Assembly: GCF_020166105.1 (NCBI RefSeq)
Contig: NZ_JAIUJY010000001.1
Coordinates: 620,001 to 684,000 of the forward strand
DNA: 64,000 nucleotides
Source: Blastococcus sp. LR1
Lineage (GTDB): Bacteria > Actinomycetota > Actinomycetes > Mycobacteriales > Geodermatophilaceae
Direction of reading: 5' to 3'
Part shown: piece after piece, positions 56,994 to 64,000 of the stretch
Layout of the letters: every line of letters starts with the position of its first letter
Numbering within the stretch: position 1 is the first letter of the stretch
Made by a program: the position numbers and the translations under genes
The notes under the pieces: generated by a model
Database searches by the model: none
What the model saw: the letters and a program-made list of their open reading frames with translations, nothing else
What the model was told of the DNA's origin: nothing

Positions 56994-58000
56994 CCGATGA
57001 CCTGCAGCTCCTGGCCGCCGCCGACCCTGCACCGGCATCCCGCTGGCCCGATGGGCGGCTAGCGGCCAGCTCCGAGGAGCACCTGCTCCGTTTGCTGAAC
57101 GGAAGGCAGGACCACGCGCAGGCAACGCTCCGCCGCCGGGCCCTCCTCGTCGTAGCGGCCGCGGGTTTGGCCGCCACACTTCTGCTGGTGACCACCGGCG
57201 GGTCCGGGGAATCGCCGCGTCCGATCTCCCTGGCGGTCCAGCCGGTATCGGCGCCCGCGCCGCTCGCCGTCGATCCGGGGTCGGCCGTTCCCTCGCTGGC
57301 CGACCTGGCAGCCATCGCCGCCGAGCGAGCGACCGGCACTCCGCCGTCCGTCGTCAGGGGCAGTCATGTGCGCGCCTGGTACCTGGGCTTCGGCGTCGAG
57401 GGGGAAGGGTTCCCTGCCGTCGTGCTTCCCGAAGAGCGACTGTCCGTAGCTCGCGCCGACGGCAGCCTGCAGGTCACCACGGTCCCGGCCGATCCCAGCC
57501 GTCCCGCGGAGGTCAGGCTCGCCGCCGACGCTCCGGCGCCCGACGATGCGCAGTTGCAAGTGGTCGACCCGGCACAGCTGACGGAGGATTCCGCGGACCG
57601 GACTCCTCCGCCCGCGGAGCCGAGCGCGCTGGCAGCACACCTGGCCGTCGTCCGGGCCCCCTCACCGCCGACCCCCTCAGAGCTGCTGACCGGCCTCGAG
57701 CAGGTGTTGATCCGCTGGACGCCAGGGCCGGCGGAGGATGCCGCGATCGCCGGCTGGCTGGCCCAGCAGCCGTGGCTGGCCCCCCTCGGCACCGTCACCG
57801 ACCGCCTCGGCCGGCCGGGCGTGGCCTACGCCCTCGACGCCACTGCGGACGGGGCGACCTTCCAGACCCGGCACACCGTCGTCCTGGACCCGGCGACCGG
57901 CGCCGTCCTGTCCATCGAACTGGCCTTCATGGAGAACACCGGCGAGTGGGACGTCGAACCGCATGCAGTGATCAGCTACGTCGCTTACCGCGTCCGATAG
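56990..58000 (+). CDS. Membrane-anchored partner of the sigma factor (probable anti-sigma)
   Basis: 336 residues. A cytoplasmic N-terminus (1-42, DLQLLAAADPAPASRWPDGR) leads to one membrane helix at about 45-65 (ALLVVAAAGLAATLLLVTTG). A long extracytoplasmic Ala/Pro-rich domain follows with beta-like segments (AWYLGFGVEGEGFPAVVLPE; YALDATADGATFQTRHTVVL). The topology and 4-nt overlap with the sigma gene fit a transmembrane anti-sigma factor, although no zinc anti-sigma HxxxCxxC motif is present. It resembles CU044_5270-like proteins next to sigma genes in actinobacteria. Confidence 0.75.
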   Translation: MTDDLQLLAAADPAPASRWPDGRLAASSEEHLLRLLNGRQDHAQATLRRRALLVVAAAGLAATLLLVTTGGSGESPRPISLAVQPVSAPAPLAVDPGSAVPSLADLAAIAAERATGTPPSVVRGSHVRAWYLGFGVEGEGFPAVVLPEERLSVARADGSLQVTTVPADPSRPAEVRLAADAPAPDDAQLQVVDPAQLTEDSADRTPPPAEPSALAAHLAVVRAPSPPTPSELLTGLEQVLIRWTPGPAEDAAIAGWLAQQPWLAPLGTVTDRLGRPGVAYALDATADGATFQTRHTVVLDPATGAVLSIELAFMENTGEWDVEPHAVISYVAYRVR

Positions 58001-58874
58001 AGCCCGGACGCTCGGGCGGCGCTCTCCGTCGACCAATCGGCTGCTCATACCCAGCACGTCAGCAAGCCGCGCCCGCCGTCGCAACGGGACTTCTCTTGCC
58101 ATCACCGCCGGCGTCGCCGAGGGCTGGACGGGCGCGGAAGGGCCGACCTGGCTGGTCCTACGCCGAAGCTCTCACGGAGCCGGAAATTTCCAACTCCACC
58201 AGCTTGCCGATCGCGGGTTCCGATCGTCGCAAAGAGCACGACCCGTCGCGTCAACTCACCAGGACTGGTGCGACGAGCGTGCGCGAACATTCAGGCCGCG
58301 CTTCGTAGTGATGCAAGCGTGCGCACAGGGTCGGGTCCAGTCGTCTGAGCGTCGAGCGAGACAACCACAACGGCCGCGCGGTCGCCGCTCCATCTGTCTG
58401 GTGCGGCCCGCGGTCGGGCGCACGTTGTCGTGCTCGCAGGTGGCGGCCAACGTCCCTTTCGCCACGTTGTTCATGGTGGCCGCTGCGGCGTCTGCTGGCC
58501 TGATCGCGGCCGAGATCTCGCGCGTCGGCAACGTTGCCGCGATAGGCGCTCCCAGTCGATGAGCGATGAGGGGCGACAGCTGGAACGCGGTGTTGTCCGC
58601 CGCGCTGTCCTTGGGCACTTCTTGTCCCTCCGGATGGGCTGGACGGTGCGCGATCACATTGCAGATGACAGCGATCCTGGACGTTGTCCCGCTATCGCTC
58701 GCCGTCGCCCTCAGCCGATCCCGGCCGCCCCCGCTGAGCGCGGGCCTCGTATCGCCAAGAAGTGCCGAGGACCCGAAGCCGTCCCCTGCAGCCACCAGCC
58801 GGTTACGGGAACTGCTCGTGTAAGGACCTCTAAGAGGACACCGTCGGGTCGCATGCCGACGGCTCGCATGCGAC
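58001..58874. other. 874-bp stretch without a supported gene
   Basis: The stretch follows the anti-sigma-like gene. Frames on both strands up to about 215 codons lack conserved motifs and ribosome sites. One minus-strand stretch (NVIAHRPAHPEGQEV) and one plus-strand hydrophobic stretch (ANVPFATLFMVAAAASAGLI) look somewhat protein-like, so a decayed gene is possible. Confidence 0.3.
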
Positions 58875-59756
58875 CTACGTCCGGCGGCGCGCCTTATCGG
58901 CATACATCAACCCGTCTGCCTCGTGCAGGATTCGGCTGCGGTCGACATCGAGCGCCACTTCACTGGGCACGTGCGCAATTCCTGCAGAGAACTGGATGGG
59001 CTTGTCTGCCAGGCGGGCGTGCAAGGGTGCTGCCATCGCTGCTCGTAGCCGGACGACCAGTCCGCGCGCCCGCGCCGGGTCGCTGTCCTCAAGGACGACT
59101 GCGAACTCGTCTCCGCCGATTCGGGCAGCCGTGTCGCTGGTGCGAAGCACCGAGGTCAAGCGGTGGGCGAAGGCCACCAGCACAGCGTCGCCGAGCGAAT
59201 GACCGTAGTTGTCGTTGACCGACTTGAACTCATCCACGTCGATCATCAGTACGCATGTCGAGGTTCGCTGGCGGGCGCCGCGGTCGAGGGCGTGACGAAG
59301 TCGGTCCTCGAACAAGCGGCGATTGGCGAGGCCTGTAAGTGAGTCATGCAGCGCACGATGCTCAAGGTGCGCCTCGATAGCCTTCCGTTCGCTGATGTCA
59401 TCGACGACCATGACGAGTAGACCCACCTCGTCAGGCTCGTGGACCCACGAGGTGATGACCTGCACCGGCACGGCCTCCCCATCCACGCGCATCAGGCGGC
59501 ACTCGTGCCGCCACAGACGACTGCGGCGCTCGTTCAGGTCGACGCATGACTGCGTAGCTGCCGGCACGTCGTCCGGGTGAGTGAAGTCGAGCATTGACCG
59601 GCCGCGCAGCGCAGCCGGCTGGTCGCCGAGCAGCCGACACAGCGCGCCATTGACGTGCAACAGCACGCCGGACGTCGACGTGACCGCCATACCGACGGGG
59701 GCGAACTCAAAGCCGACGAGCTGGCTGGAATCGAGGCCGATGGGTGGGTCCAACAC
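58875..59756 (-). CDS. PAS-GGDEF diguanylate cyclase
   Basis: 293 residues. A PAS domain (about 10-125; FAPVGMAVTSTSGVLLHVNG, DFTHPDDVPAATQS) precedes the GGDEF domain (130-290), with DSLTGLANRRLFEDRL, IDVDEFKSVNDNYGHSLGD and IGGDEFAVVLED. The inhibitory RxxD site is present as RTSD five residues before the motif. It should make c-di-GMP and be product-inhibited. PAS lacks the LOV cysteine motif, so its signal is different. Soluble. The GTG start has only a weak GAG upstream. Confidence 0.92.
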   Translation of the reverse strand: MLDPPIGLDSSQLVGFEFAPVGMAVTSTSGVLLHVNGALCRLLGDQPAALRGRSMLDFTHPDDVPAATQSCVDLNERRSRLWRHECRLMRVDGEAVPVQVITSWVHEPDEVGLLVMVVDDISERKAIEAHLEHRALHDSLTGLANRRLFEDRLRHALDRGARQRTSTCVLMIDVDEFKSVNDNYGHSLGDAVLVAFAHRLTSVLRTSDTAARIGGDEFAVVLEDSDPARARGLVVRLRAAMAAPLHARLADKPIQFSAGIAHVPSEVALDVDRSRILHEADGLMYADKARRRT

Positions 59757-60076
59757 CTACTCAGTAATGCCCGAACCTCGGTCGATCTACGCCTTCGCCC
59801 CAGGAGCTGCCCCATACTCGTAGGTCTCCAGAGCCGCTCAGCTCTCATGCGCCGAGGCCGCCACCGCGCTCGAGCAAACCGTGACCGCTCGAGCCCCATG
59901 ACACTGCTGCGCTGATCCTGGCGCTCTGCGCAGCCTCGCGGGCCAACATCGTGACGGTATGAGCGAACGCGACCGGACGTCGGCGGCCGTGCCGGACCTC
60001 ACGCCTGGAAGAACATTGCGCTCGCACCCGGCTTATCGATCACACGCAGGGGTACGCCAACGGAAAACCGATACCA
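59757..60076. other. Divergent gap before the anti-sigma kinase
   Basis: These 320 bases lie between the PAS-GGDEF gene (leftward) and the HATPase gene (rightward). Both promoters should be here. I find no clear operator, RNA or further gene. Confidence 0.3.
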
Positions 60077-60550
60077 ATGGAAGTTGATGTGAGCGAGCAA
60101 GATTGGGCGCAGCAGCCGCCACCCGTCGTCAAAGGCAACATCTGGACCTGGCAACTAGAGAGCACCGGTCAACTACCTGCCGTGCGTGCGGAGCTTCGTG
60201 GCCTGCTCTCGCTGGTGAGCCGCCTCGATCCAGTCAGCGACACCGACTTCCAGGACGTGTTCCTGTTGGCCTTCGACGAGTTGGCGTCCAACGCACTACG
60301 CCACGGCGGCTGCCCCGTGCGCGCCCGGGTGACCGCTGGCTCCGACGGGGTACTGGTCGAGGTGAGTGACGCTGCAGCCACCTGTCCGCCGACGCCGGCC
60401 GTGGGCCGGGATCCATCCCAAGGTGGCCTAGGCCTCGGGCTGGTGGCTGCGTTGGCCTCTGCGCACGGATGGGCGACGCGGGCCGAGCGCAAGCACGTGT
60501 GGGCGTTCTGTCAGAGGTTGGCCTCGCCACCCCCCGGCTCATTCGGCTGA
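60077..60550 (+). CDS. Anti-sigma regulatory factor, GHKL ATPase (RsbW/SpoIIAB-like)
   Basis: 157 residues from the ATG at 60077; the GTG at 60089 has GGAAG at better spacing. The HATPase_c_2 fold shows the N-box FDELASNALRHGG, VEVSDAAATCP as G1 and GGLGLGLVAALASAHGW as G2. Such kinases bind sigma factors and phosphorylate STAS antagonists on Ser or Thr. A STAS gene with the phosphorylatable DSSG motif lies 187 bp downstream on the same strand, a likely substrate. Confidence 0.88.
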   Translation: MEVDVSEQDWAQQPPPVVKGNIWTWQLESTGQLPAVRAELRGLLSLVSRLDPVSDTDFQDVFLLAFDELASNALRHGGCPVRARVTAGSDGVLVEVSDAAATCPPTPAVGRDPSQGGLGLGLVAALASAHGWATRAERKHVWAFCQRLASPPPGSFG

Positions 60551-60736
60551 CCGCGCCGGGCGCCGGAGCGGTATGACGGCACCTCGTCGGGCGTGACCAC
60601 AGGGCAATCGCCGCTCGTCGGCCTCGCTCGCAGCATTGACACGCTCATCGGCCGGTGCACCGGCTTATCGAGCGGCTGTTTACGATGTACACGCAACGCT
60701 CCCACGAGCACGACTCCGTAGAAGGAAGCACGGTCC

Positions 60737-61075
60737 GTGAGTCCCGCACCCCCACATCCTCCAGGGTCCATCGTGGTCGACCACACGGAGTCAGGTCCTG
60801 TCCTTCAGCTAGATGGCGACATCGATATGGCTGTAGTTGCTGCATTCGAGGCCTTGGCGTCTGACGACATCGCAGCGCTGAGGAACGACACCCGCCTGTC
60901 AGTGAACGCGTCCGCGGTCACGTTCATGGATTCCAGCGGACTAGCGTTTCTGGTCCGCATGACGCTGCCGACCCGGGCCGATGGCGGTCGCCCTGCGCTG
61001 CACTCTCCTAGCAAGTCCGTGCGAAAGATCTTGGATCTGACCGGACTGCACGGTCTGTTCGACGTGAAGCTCTGA
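60737..61075 (+). CDS. STAS-domain anti-sigma factor antagonist
   Basis: 112 residues from the GTG at 60737, with AAGGAAG upstream. A full SpoIIAA-type STAS domain: GPVLQLDGDIDMAVVAAFEA, TRLSVNASAVTFMDSSGLAF with the phosphorylatable Ser in MDSSG, and KILDLTGLHGLFDV. When unphosphorylated it would sequester the anti-sigma kinase and release a sigma factor. It is the probable substrate of the GHKL protein just upstream. Confidence 0.9.
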   Translation: MSPAPPHPPGSIVVDHTESGPVLQLDGDIDMAVVAAFEALASDDIAALRNDTRLSVNASAVTFMDSSGLAFLVRMTLPTRADGGRPALHSPSKSVRKILDLTGLHGLFDVKL

Positions 61076-61415
61076 CAGAGGCGCCCCTCTCGCTAACGCG
61101 CTTGGCCTTCTGACGGTCACCCGGGCCTCATGAGCCACCGCTCCGATTCGGCGCGGCCTCGAACGCGCGTGTGCAACCACGTTGTCCTGATCCAGCGCGG
61201 GAGCTCCACCAGGCGTGCTTCTCCTTCAGTGGCGTGACGCGTGGTCGCGCGCGGTTGATCAGAGCACTCGATGCCGAGCGGGTGCCTCCGCTGGGGCAAC
61301 GGGCTCAAGTAGTGAACGGCCAGAGCCGATCTTCAAAGTTCGAGAAGAAACGAGCGCTGGAGGTGGGCAAGGTGGTCGACGAACGCTGCGTCGCACCCCC
61401 ACGACAGATCGCCAC
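61076..61415. other. Gap before the membrane GGDEF gene
   Basis: These 340 bases contain upstream in-frame extensions of the GGDEF gene, but the translated sequence is not protein-like and has no motif. No RNA or operator is recognisable. Confidence 0.3.
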
Positions 61416-62291
61416 ATGATCGACCCGATTCAGCAACGCGTACGCCGTGACGCAGGAGCGGTAGCACTGGCGACGGGAGTGCTTAGCTGCCTGAGCGTCA
61501 TTCTCGACCTGCCTGCGCGCATCACTACCTGGTCCGCCGCGCACTTCCCACTCGGCGACGACGTCGTTCTCGTGATCGCCGGCGCGCACGCCTTCATGCT
61601 TATCTTCGGTCTTCGACGCGCAAAGGACCTCAAGAGTCAGGCTGCGGAGCGGCAATCTGCGGTCGCGGAGCTGCGACATCGCGCAACCCACGATCCTCTG
61701 ACTGGCCTCTATAACCGGTCGGAGATCATCTCTCACCTCGAAGAGGTCCTGACGGGAACGGACCCATCCTGGCGCGGAGCTGCATTGCTCATCGACCTCG
61801 ATGGATTCAAAGCGGTCAACGACAGCTTCGGCCATCACGTGGGCGATCAGGTTCTGGTTGCGGTTGCCTTGCGCCTGTCCGGAGAGTTGCGCGCCGATGC
61901 CCGGGTCGGGCGGCTCGGCGGCGATGAGTTCGTCGTCGTGCTCCCAGAACCGAGCCTCGTGTTGGTGGCGGATATAGCACGCCGCCTCGTCGACGTCGTT
62001 CGGCAGCCCTACGCGGTGGACGACCTTCGCGTGACCATCGGCGCCAGCGTGGGAGTCGCGCGCGTGACCGGAGACGACGCGCCAGAGGCGACGGACCAGA
62101 CGTCTCGTCCCGAGCGGCCATCGGCTCGCGCTACGGCACTGCTGCGACAAGCCGACGCCGCTATGTATCACGCGAAGCGCACACGTGCAGGGCTTCATGT
62201 GCACGGCGCTATGGACCCAAACAGCTGGGGCTTGCCCTGCACCGAGAGTTCTGCACCCCAATACGGAACCGGTTCGGCTGGCAAGGTGTGA
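61416..62291 (+). CDS. Membrane GGDEF protein
   Basis: 291 residues from the ATG at 61416. Two hydrophobic helices (about 17-37 and 52-70) anchor the N-terminus, followed by a short coiled segment and a GGDEF domain with DPLTGLYNRSEIISHL, IDLDGFKAVNDSFGHHVGD and LGGDEFVVVLPE. The residues before the motif read RADA, so the RxxD inhibitory site is absent and feedback may be lost. It is probably an active cyclase with little sensory input beyond the membrane. No ribosome site is evident. Confidence 0.88.
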   Translation: MIDPIQQRVRRDAGAVALATGVLSCLSVILDLPARITTWSAAHFPLGDDVVLVIAGAHAFMLIFGLRRAKDLKSQAAERQSAVAELRHRATHDPLTGLYNRSEIISHLEEVLTGTDPSWRGAALLIDLDGFKAVNDSFGHHVGDQVLVAVALRLSGELRADARVGRLGGDEFVVVLPEPSLVLVADIARRLVDVVRQPYAVDDLRVTIGASVGVARVTGDDAPEATDQTSRPERPSARATALLRQADAAMYHAKRTRAGLHVHGAMDPNSWGLPCTESSAPQYGTGSAGKV

Positions 62292-62405
62292 CAGCTGCGG
62301 ATAAACTGAGGCACGGTCGAATCCCTGGCCTGTTCACCGTATACACGCAGTGGCCCGCGCATCGAATACTCCGTGGCGACCCGGCAGCTGCGCTGAGGTC
62401 GCCAT

Positions 62406-62861
62406 ATGCCCTTGCACCCCGTGTCCGCAGCTGAAGAAATTCGCCCCGAGTCAACGCTCCTCGGGGTGCACATCGATCTGACCGTCGGTCGACTGCAATT
62501 GGCCGGCTCACTCATCCGCAGCACCACATTCCTTTTCCATGACGCCATCACAATCCTGTTGTTGCAGGGCAACGCCGAGTGGCTCGTCGATGCAACCGAA
62601 CTCGACGCGTGCGACCTCGTCGGGGTTCGCTCAATCGGCACCGCCTACCGCCGAGCTCTTCGACATAACCGGCGAATGACCCTCGCAGGGGCATCGACGT
62701 CGCTCCGGCACGAGTTGACCCGCCTGCGCCTCGACCGCCATCTTCTCGAAGCGGTGACCACAACTGTTCGACGCCTCGGCGAGCCGGACGCCATGTCGAC
62801 CAGTCGCCCGACGCCGTCCACCGCCGCACCCTGCGGGAGTGAGACGAAGACTGCTCCGTAG
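62406..62861 (+). CDS. STAS-like antagonist protein
   Basis: 151 residues from the ATG at 62406, with GAGG 5 nt upstream. STAS-like strands and helices: VGRLQLAGSLIRSTTFLFHD, EWLVDATELDACDLVGVRSI and GTAYRRALRHNRRMTLAGAS. The usual phospho-Ser position reads DLVG, so it may not be phosphorylated. It resembles the STAS protein at 51653 in this respect. The C-terminal 30 residues are disordered. Its partner is unknown. Confidence 0.7.
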   Translation: MPLHPVSAAEEIRPESTLLGVHIDLTVGRLQLAGSLIRSTTFLFHDAITILLLQGNAEWLVDATELDACDLVGVRSIGTAYRRALRHNRRMTLAGASTSLRHELTRLRLDRHLLEAVTTTVRRLGEPDAMSTSRPTPSTAAPCGSETKTAP

Positions 62862-63008
62862 TGCACGAGCCCCGGCCGCCTCGTCGCTGCGATCCGAAGG
62901 CGCACGACGCGCCGACGCGAGAGCAGTCACTGGTTAGCGATGGAGCTGAGCGAGGAGTTGGTGCCGAATTCGATACGCCGACCACCACCCGCCGCGCCCC
63001 ACGGCCAC

Positions 63009-63317
63009 CTAGTTGGAGTCGTTCACGTACCGGTCGGCCGCTCGCTCGAGTGCTCCCGCGAGCTGACGTGCCGACTGGCACTCCACCCATGCACAGCGCT
63101 GCAAGACCAACAGCCGTCCACGCTCGGTCAATGCGAGGCTGTTTTCCTCGGGCCCGCCGGCGAGCAACCATGCGTCCACGTCGGGGAGGTCCCGCGGTAG
63201 CCCGGCCGCGGCCAACGCCTCGGCCGCAGCGCGGAGCCCCACCCGGAGCTCAGCGATGGCGGCCGCCTCGTTACGTATGCGACTGACAGCCGAGGACCAC
63301 AGATCCGGAACCGACAT
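63009..63317 (-). CDS. Hypothetical helical protein
   Basis: 102 residues. Mostly helical and Ala/Arg/Leu-rich: LWSSAVSRIRNEAAAIAELR, AAAEALAAAGLPRDL, ERGRLLVLQRCAWVECQSAR. No family is recognised. Codon use is typical of the genome. It lies 5 nt after the stop of the next gene on the same strand, so the two form an operon. Confidence 0.55.
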   Translation of the reverse strand: MSVPDLWSSAVSRIRNEAAAIAELRVGLRAAAEALAAAGLPRDLPDVDAWLLAGGPEENSLALTERGRLLVLQRCAWVECQSARQLAGALERAADRYVNDSN

Positions 63318-63322
63318 GAAGG

Positions 63323-63631
63323 TCAGAGGGCTTCAGTGGACGGCGGCGCGGCACCAGACTTCTTGGCGACCCTGCCGTCCGACCAGGCATTCGGCTCTTG
63401 CCACACCGGCTTCTGCGGACGGGGAACCCACGTGCGTATCCCGGCCCAGGCACCCACATCGCCCCGCTGCAGGGTGAACACCGCGGCGACACCTGTGCGC
63501 CCGCGCATCCAGTCCCGGGCCTTGCGGGCAGCCTTCGCCTCGTCGTCCGCCTCGAACGCGAACAGTTCACTGTCCTTATCGTCAACGAGCCGGTACAGCC
63601 CCACGGCCGCGCTCCCATCCCCCAGTGGCAA
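63323..63631 (-). CDS. GLYRL-type small protein
   Basis: 102 residues. It contains VGLYRLVDDKDSELFAFEAD followed by EAKAARKARDWMRGRTGVAA and a Trp/Pro-rich end. The core has the same plan as the 64-residue protein at 44804-44998. It is co-oriented and nearly contiguous with a helical hypothetical gene. Function unknown. An alternative start at the internal GTG before GLYRL would shorten it by about nine residues. Confidence 0.55.
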   Translation of the reverse strand: MPLGDGSAAVGLYRLVDDKDSELFAFEADDEAKAARKARDWMRGRTGVAAVFTLQRGDVGAWAGIRTWVPRPQKPVWQEPNAWSDGRVAKKSGAAPPSTEAL

Positions 63632-63662
63632 TTACGTTGCCCACAACCGATACGTGGAACGC

Positions 63663-63681
63663 GTGTCAGGTTACATGACAC
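63663..63681. promoter_or_regulatory. Dyad upstream of the MarR gene
   Basis: GTGTCA, 7 nt, TGACAC: a perfect 6-bp dyad about 70 bp before the ATG at 63752 and 32 bp before the divergent small gene. It may be the binding site of the downstream MarR protein. Confidence 0.4.
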
Positions 63682-63751
63682 ACGAGGCCTCTGACCGGGC
63701 AATTCGTGACCCGAGAAGGCTTTTTCGTCACGGATGCTTATGGTGGGAAAG

Positions 63752-64000
63752 ATGACGGCACGGCGATTCGGCGCACGGCCCCCACTCGCGCGACTGCTCC
63801 TTCTGGCCAGTCGCTGGTTCGACGAGCAGTCCCGCGCAGAACTCGAACGACGCGGCTGGCCGAAGCTGTCAGCAGCACAGACCGCCGTCTTCGCTCACCT
63901 CAGCGACTTCCCCGTCCCTCCCGCCGAGCTCGCGCGGCGACTGGGCAACACCAGGCAGGCCACCTCCGACCTCGTCCAGGGCCTGATCCGGCTCGGGCTG
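63752..64000 (+). CDS. MarR-like winged-helix regulator, N-terminal part (3' truncated)
   Basis: The frame opens with ATG at 63752 and runs off the right edge after 83 codons. It encodes RFGARPPLARLLLLASRWFD, LSAAQTAVFAHLSDFPVPPA and the recognition helix ELARRLGNTRQATSDLVQGL, the standard MarR wHTH layout. A GGTGGGAAAG stretch just before the ATG may serve as the ribosome site. Targets unknown. Confidence 0.8.
   Translation, partial: MTARRFGARPPLARLLLLASRWFDEQSRAELERRGWPKLSAAQTAVFAHLSDFPVPPAELARRLGNTRQATSDLVQGLIRLGL

Noticed and set aside
58256-58903. A minus-strand frame of 215 codons before the PAS-GGDEF gene
   Set aside because: Part of it looks protein-like, but there is no motif or good start and it overlaps the C-terminal end of the PAS-GGDEF gene.

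Overview
The window is very GC-rich DNA from a high-GC Gram-positive actinobacterium. Gene content and order fit the Geodermatophilaceae (Blastococcus/Geodermatophilus/Modestobacter) best: a Zur-type zinc locus, rplU-rpmA-obgE-proB, an RNase E with long acidic/arginine-rich arms, the radical SAM/DUF2344 pair, valS with folC-DUF4233-ndk, and clpX-clpP2-clpP1-tig. The family-level placement is inference; no rRNA is present.

Positions 1-29975 are conserved chromosomal core. In order: the end of a zinc ABC permease with its zur gene; an ICL/PEP-mutase family enzyme and peptide deformylase; the ribosome/proline operon; RNase E; the radical SAM pair; a small XRE regulator with a membrane protein; ndk, DUF4233, folC and valS; an MpaB/DUF2236 oxygenase and a DUF1697 protein; a DUF559 nuclease-like gene framed by REP-like palindromic repeats; the Clp protease set and trigger factor; tRNA-Pro; an amidase; a DUF2306 membrane protein; a NarL/DesK-type two-component system; and tRNA-Gly.

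Positions about 29976-44130 look like a decaying genomic island downstream of tRNA-Gly(TCC). It carries an intact excisionase/tyrosine-integrase pair (41909-43558) and an intact two-gene HTH/ImmA-IrrE module (31211-33252). An intact HEPN-like protein is translationally coupled to a frameshifted second tyrosine recombinase. Broken genes include a type ISP restriction enzyme tail with an internal stop, a Doc/Fic toxin with a stop inside its catalytic motif and its presumed antitoxin still intact, a frameshifted HTH protein and a split membrane protein. There is also a lower-GC secreted protein and a 1.7 kb stretch without recognisable genes. Most of the recognisable cargo is defence, toxin-antitoxin or mobility related. 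I could not find a second copy of the tRNA 3' end, so the right edge of the island is not defined.

Positions about 44131-64000 return to chromosome-like gene content rich in signal transduction: an SDR/MarR divergent pair with a paired operator, a GNAT enzyme, and a cluster of c-di-GMP, chemoreceptor and partner-switching genes. The outstanding gene is an EAL-DICT-LOV-GGDEF protein that should couple blue light to c-di-GMP. Around it are a soluble GAF-MCP protein, a membrane MCP, an EAL-CBS-like protein, two further GGDEF proteins, three STAS-type antagonists, an HATPase anti-sigma kinase, an ECF-like sigma factor overlapping a membrane-anchored partner, and a truncated MarR gene at the right edge.
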